Shown one piece after another: positions 62,496 to 64,000 of a stretch of DNA of 64,000 nt. A program made the position numbers and the translations under genes. A model generated the notes under the pieces. It was not told where the DNA came from, made no database searches, and saw only the letters and a list, made by a program, of their open reading frames with translations. Numbering within the stretch: the stretch's first letter is position 1; each line of letters starts with the position of its first letter. The DNA lies in contig JAGDZV010000013.1 in NCBI GenBank assembly GCA_049115495.1, forward strand, positions 109,169 to 173,168, given 5' to 3'. This DNA is from JACPUW01 sp049115495 (GTDB lineage Bacteria > Bacteroidota > Bacteroidia > CAILMK01 > JACPUW01).

Positions 62496-63083
62496 ATGAA
62501 AACACTATCGATAATTTTCATTACGACTTTGACCTTTATAGGTTGTAGAACTGCTATTAAAAGTGATGGACAAAACACAAAAGACGACGGAATTGACACT
62601 ATTGAATTAATGACTGCAACCGAAAAATTCATTTTAAAAAAATTGGAAGGACAGCATGTAAGAAAAACTAAGACTTGGAAAGACGGAAGTTGGGTAATTG
62701 AGTTTTTTGAAGATACAACTGATATTGACCTAAATGACATAATCTGGGAGTATTACAGTATTGACAAGAAATCTATAATAACTGGAGATTTAAACAATGA
62801 TGACAACATGGACTTTGCTATAAAGACCATTGGTGGAGCAAGCATGGGAAACATGTATTACATAGATTGGCATATTTTTTTAAAATCCAACGACAATTGG
62901 ACTAGAATTGAAAATGACTTTGGTGGCGGTAAATTTTCTGACATGGAAACAGTGACGAAAGTTGAAAATGGTGTTTTAAAGACTGAATTTCAGGAATTGG
63001 ACGAAGAGACCATGTGGCTAAAGGACTCAATTCAGAATAGAAAATATGAATTGGACAAAATAACTTTAGTGCGAAAGAAATAA
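62496..63083 (+). CDS. Cassette 21: FG-GAP-like lipoprotein, duplicate of cassette 14
   Basis: A 195-residue lipoprotein (lipobox FIGC) that is nearly the same as the ORF at 56908, including 'GDLNNDDNMDFAIKTIGGAS' with a changed calcium-loop, KKLEGQHVR and GGKFSDME. The cassette core GTTGTAGCATATTA is identical too. The pair is therefore a duplicated cassette that has diverged. The upstream frame from 62376 lies in the repeat, so ATG 62496 is used. Confidence 0.65.
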   Translation: MKTLSIIFITTLTFIGCRTAIKSDGQNTKDDGIDTIELMTATEKFILKKLEGQHVRKTKTWKDGSWVIEFFEDTTDIDLNDIIWEYYSIDKKSIITGDLNNDDNMDFAIKTIGGASMGNMYYIDWHIFLKSNDNWTRIENDFGGGKFSDMETVTKVENGVLKTEFQELDEETMWLKDSIQNRKYELDKITLVRKK

Positions 63084-63084
63084 C

Positions 63085-63222
63085 ATGCTACAACAGCAAG
63101 CATAAAATATAGGGCGGTTCTGTGGTTCGCCACGGTTCGCTTCTCGCAGCGTCTGTTCTTTCCGGTGGAAAGAAAGACGCTCCGAAAAGCCCTACATTTC
63201 ATGCTTGCAAAACGTTGGCAAC
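63085..63222. repeat. attC-like repeat R21 (type A)
   Basis: Left core ATGCTACAAC is the exact complement of cassette 21's GTTGTAGCAT. Right core GTTGGCAACA opens cassette 22. Span 119 bp. Type A arms, with CAGCAAGCATAAAATATAGG. Confidence 0.85.
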
Positions 63223-63233
63223 AAGCTAAAAAC

Positions 63234-63842
63234 GTGAAAATACAAACGATAATAATACTTTTATTTACTTTGACTTCGTGCGCGAACAAAGGATCGAATG
63301 ACTACAAAAATGAAGTTGAAAAAGTTGGACAAAGATTTGACTCTATTGAATCAAAAAAACAATCAAATACTCAAACTTTGAATGACGACACGATTGAACT
63401 TAAACCGATCATTGAAGGCAAATTTTATCCAAAAATACCCGACACGTTAGAATGGCAAGAAGAACAACTTTTATCAGGAGATTTTAACGGAGATAATCGG
63501 TTAGACTATGCCGGATTGGTACAGAACAAAATAAATCGACAGACTGGAGTAATAATTATTAACGACACGACAATTGATCAGTATTATATTTTCGGAGCTG
63601 GAAAAGTAGTTGTTCGAGATATGACTGACTTAAGATGGATTGATATTTTTGAAATCCTTCCACAAGGAGATACAATTGCACCGACAATAGTTGATAAAGC
63701 AACCGGTGACATTATTGGACCTGATACAAGTAAAAGCTTTGTATTAACAGGAAATGGAATTAACATGGGAGTTTCGGAATCTAGTGGCGGAGGAATAATT
63801 TTCTGGAACGGAAACGACTACGAATGGTACCACATTGAATAA
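63234..63842 (+). CDS. Cassette 22: lipoprotein
   Basis: Start is GTG 63234, 20 bases into the cassette. A longer frame reads from the repeat. The 202-residue protein has lipobox TLTSC and a calcium-loop-like 'GDFNGDNRLDYAG' as in FG-GAP domains. A C-terminal 'SSGGGIIFWNGNDYEWYHIE' strand pair closes it. It may be related by fold to cassettes 14 and 21 but is not close in sequence. Confidence 0.6.
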   Translation: MKIQTIIILLFTLTSCANKGSNDYKNEVEKVGQRFDSIESKKQSNTQTLNDDTIELKPIIEGKFYPKIPDTLEWQEEQLLSGDFNGDNRLDYAGLVQNKINRQTGVIIINDTTIDQYYIFGAGKVVVRDMTDLRWIDIFEILPQGDTIAPTIVDKATGDIIGPDTSKSFVLTGNGINMGVSESSGGGIIFWNGNDYEWYHIE

Positions 63843-63848
63843 AAGCCA

Positions 63849-63985
63849 GTTGCCAACAGCAAGCATAAAATATAGGGCGGTTCCGTGGTTTACCACAGTT
63901 CGCTACTCGCAGCCTCTTTTCTTTCCGGTGGAAAGAAAAGCGCTCCGAAAAGCCCTACATTTCATGCTTGCAAAACGTTAGCGGC
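63849..63985. repeat. attC-like repeat R22 (type A), array continues
   Basis: Left core GTTGCCAAC pairs with cassette 22's GTTGGCAAC. Right core GTTAGCGGCT opens a further cassette cut by the window edge. Span 119 bp. Type A arms. Confidence 0.85.
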
Positions 63986-64000
63986 TATAAATAGACACTA

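Larger units (their letters stand above)
43709..64000 (+). mobile_element. Integron-like gene cassette array (22 complete cassettes plus the start of another)
   Basis: From 43709 to beyond the right edge, protein genes in one direction are separated by 22 structured repeats (R1-R22). Each cassette starts with GTT plus 5-7 bases and ends with their reverse complement plus AAC, for example GTTATGGGCC at 46329 and GGCCCATAAC at 48026. The repeats lie between one cassette's AAC and the next cassette's GTT. In known integrons a cassette's attC is split in just this way when it integrates between G and TT. Cassettes are 0.4 to 1.8 kb. Three carry two ORFs and one (57627-58109) carries none. The recombinase at 42447 leads the array. 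Relation to true integrons is inferred from form. Confidence 0.85.

Noticed and set aside
43709..64000. CRISPR array
   Set aside because: Repeats are about 125 bp, imperfect and differ among themselves, and the spacers are whole genes of 0.4-1.8 kb. There is no cas gene.

Overview
The window comes from a bacterium of the phylum Bacteroidota, probably a marine-type Flavobacteriia-like lineage, although the exact family cannot be fixed from the sequence. The evidence is type IX secretion sorting tails on two proteins, a FecI/FecR/SusC-style sigma, anti-sigma and TonB-receptor set, families typical of the phylum (DUF4286, DUF2141), A-rich translation starts without strong Shine-Dalgarno sites, and low GC. 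Three runs of N (35420-35469, 36899-36997, 41985-41986) all lie in repeats, so this is a draft assembly.

Positions 1-35 kb are ordinary chromosome. They hold a LysM protein, a divergent CobT-like protein, an M1 peptidase, an ATP-grasp enzyme, a diacylglycerol-kinase-family lipid kinase, lgt, a Nudix hydrolase, a pseudouridine synthase, an MFS pump and a tRNA with anticodon CAT. A four-gene FIST/histidine-kinase/response-regulator operon follows, then fdhD, an O-methyltransferase, an M16 peptidase and pterin dehydratase. Next come a PKD lipoprotein, a 1473-residue SdrD_B/T9SS surface protein, and a divergent oxyR-katG pair in which KatG carries a lipoprotein signal.

Positions 35-42 kb hold two lipoproteins built from a strict C-x27-C repeat, an ECF sigma factor, a FecR anti-sigma factor and a TonB-dependent receptor. 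Two copies of a MITE-like palindromic element flank most of this locus, and REP-like palindromes and assembly gaps lie between the genes.

Positions 42.4-64 kb are the most unusual part. A tyrosine recombinase of XerD-like length, lacking the insertion typical of integron integrases, is followed immediately by at least 22 complete gene cassettes plus the start of another, all in the same direction. The cassettes are separated by 22 structured repeats. In 21 of them the distance from the left AAC to the right GTT is 116-120 bp; the other is 181 bp. Every cassette begins with GTT plus 5-7 bases that are the reverse complement of its own last 8-10 bases, which is what an integron cassette leaves when its attC site is split by integration. 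The arms of each repeat are inverted, with a short 2-3 nt spacer on the left and a usually 6-nt spacer on the right. The cargo is almost entirely exported or membrane proteins: 21 of 24 predicted ORFs, 11 of them lipoproteins. Most cassettes have no room for a promoter of their own. The array runs off the right end of the window. I read it as an integron-like cassette system of Bacteroidota that may be run by a non-IntI recombinase. That assignment is inference and testable.
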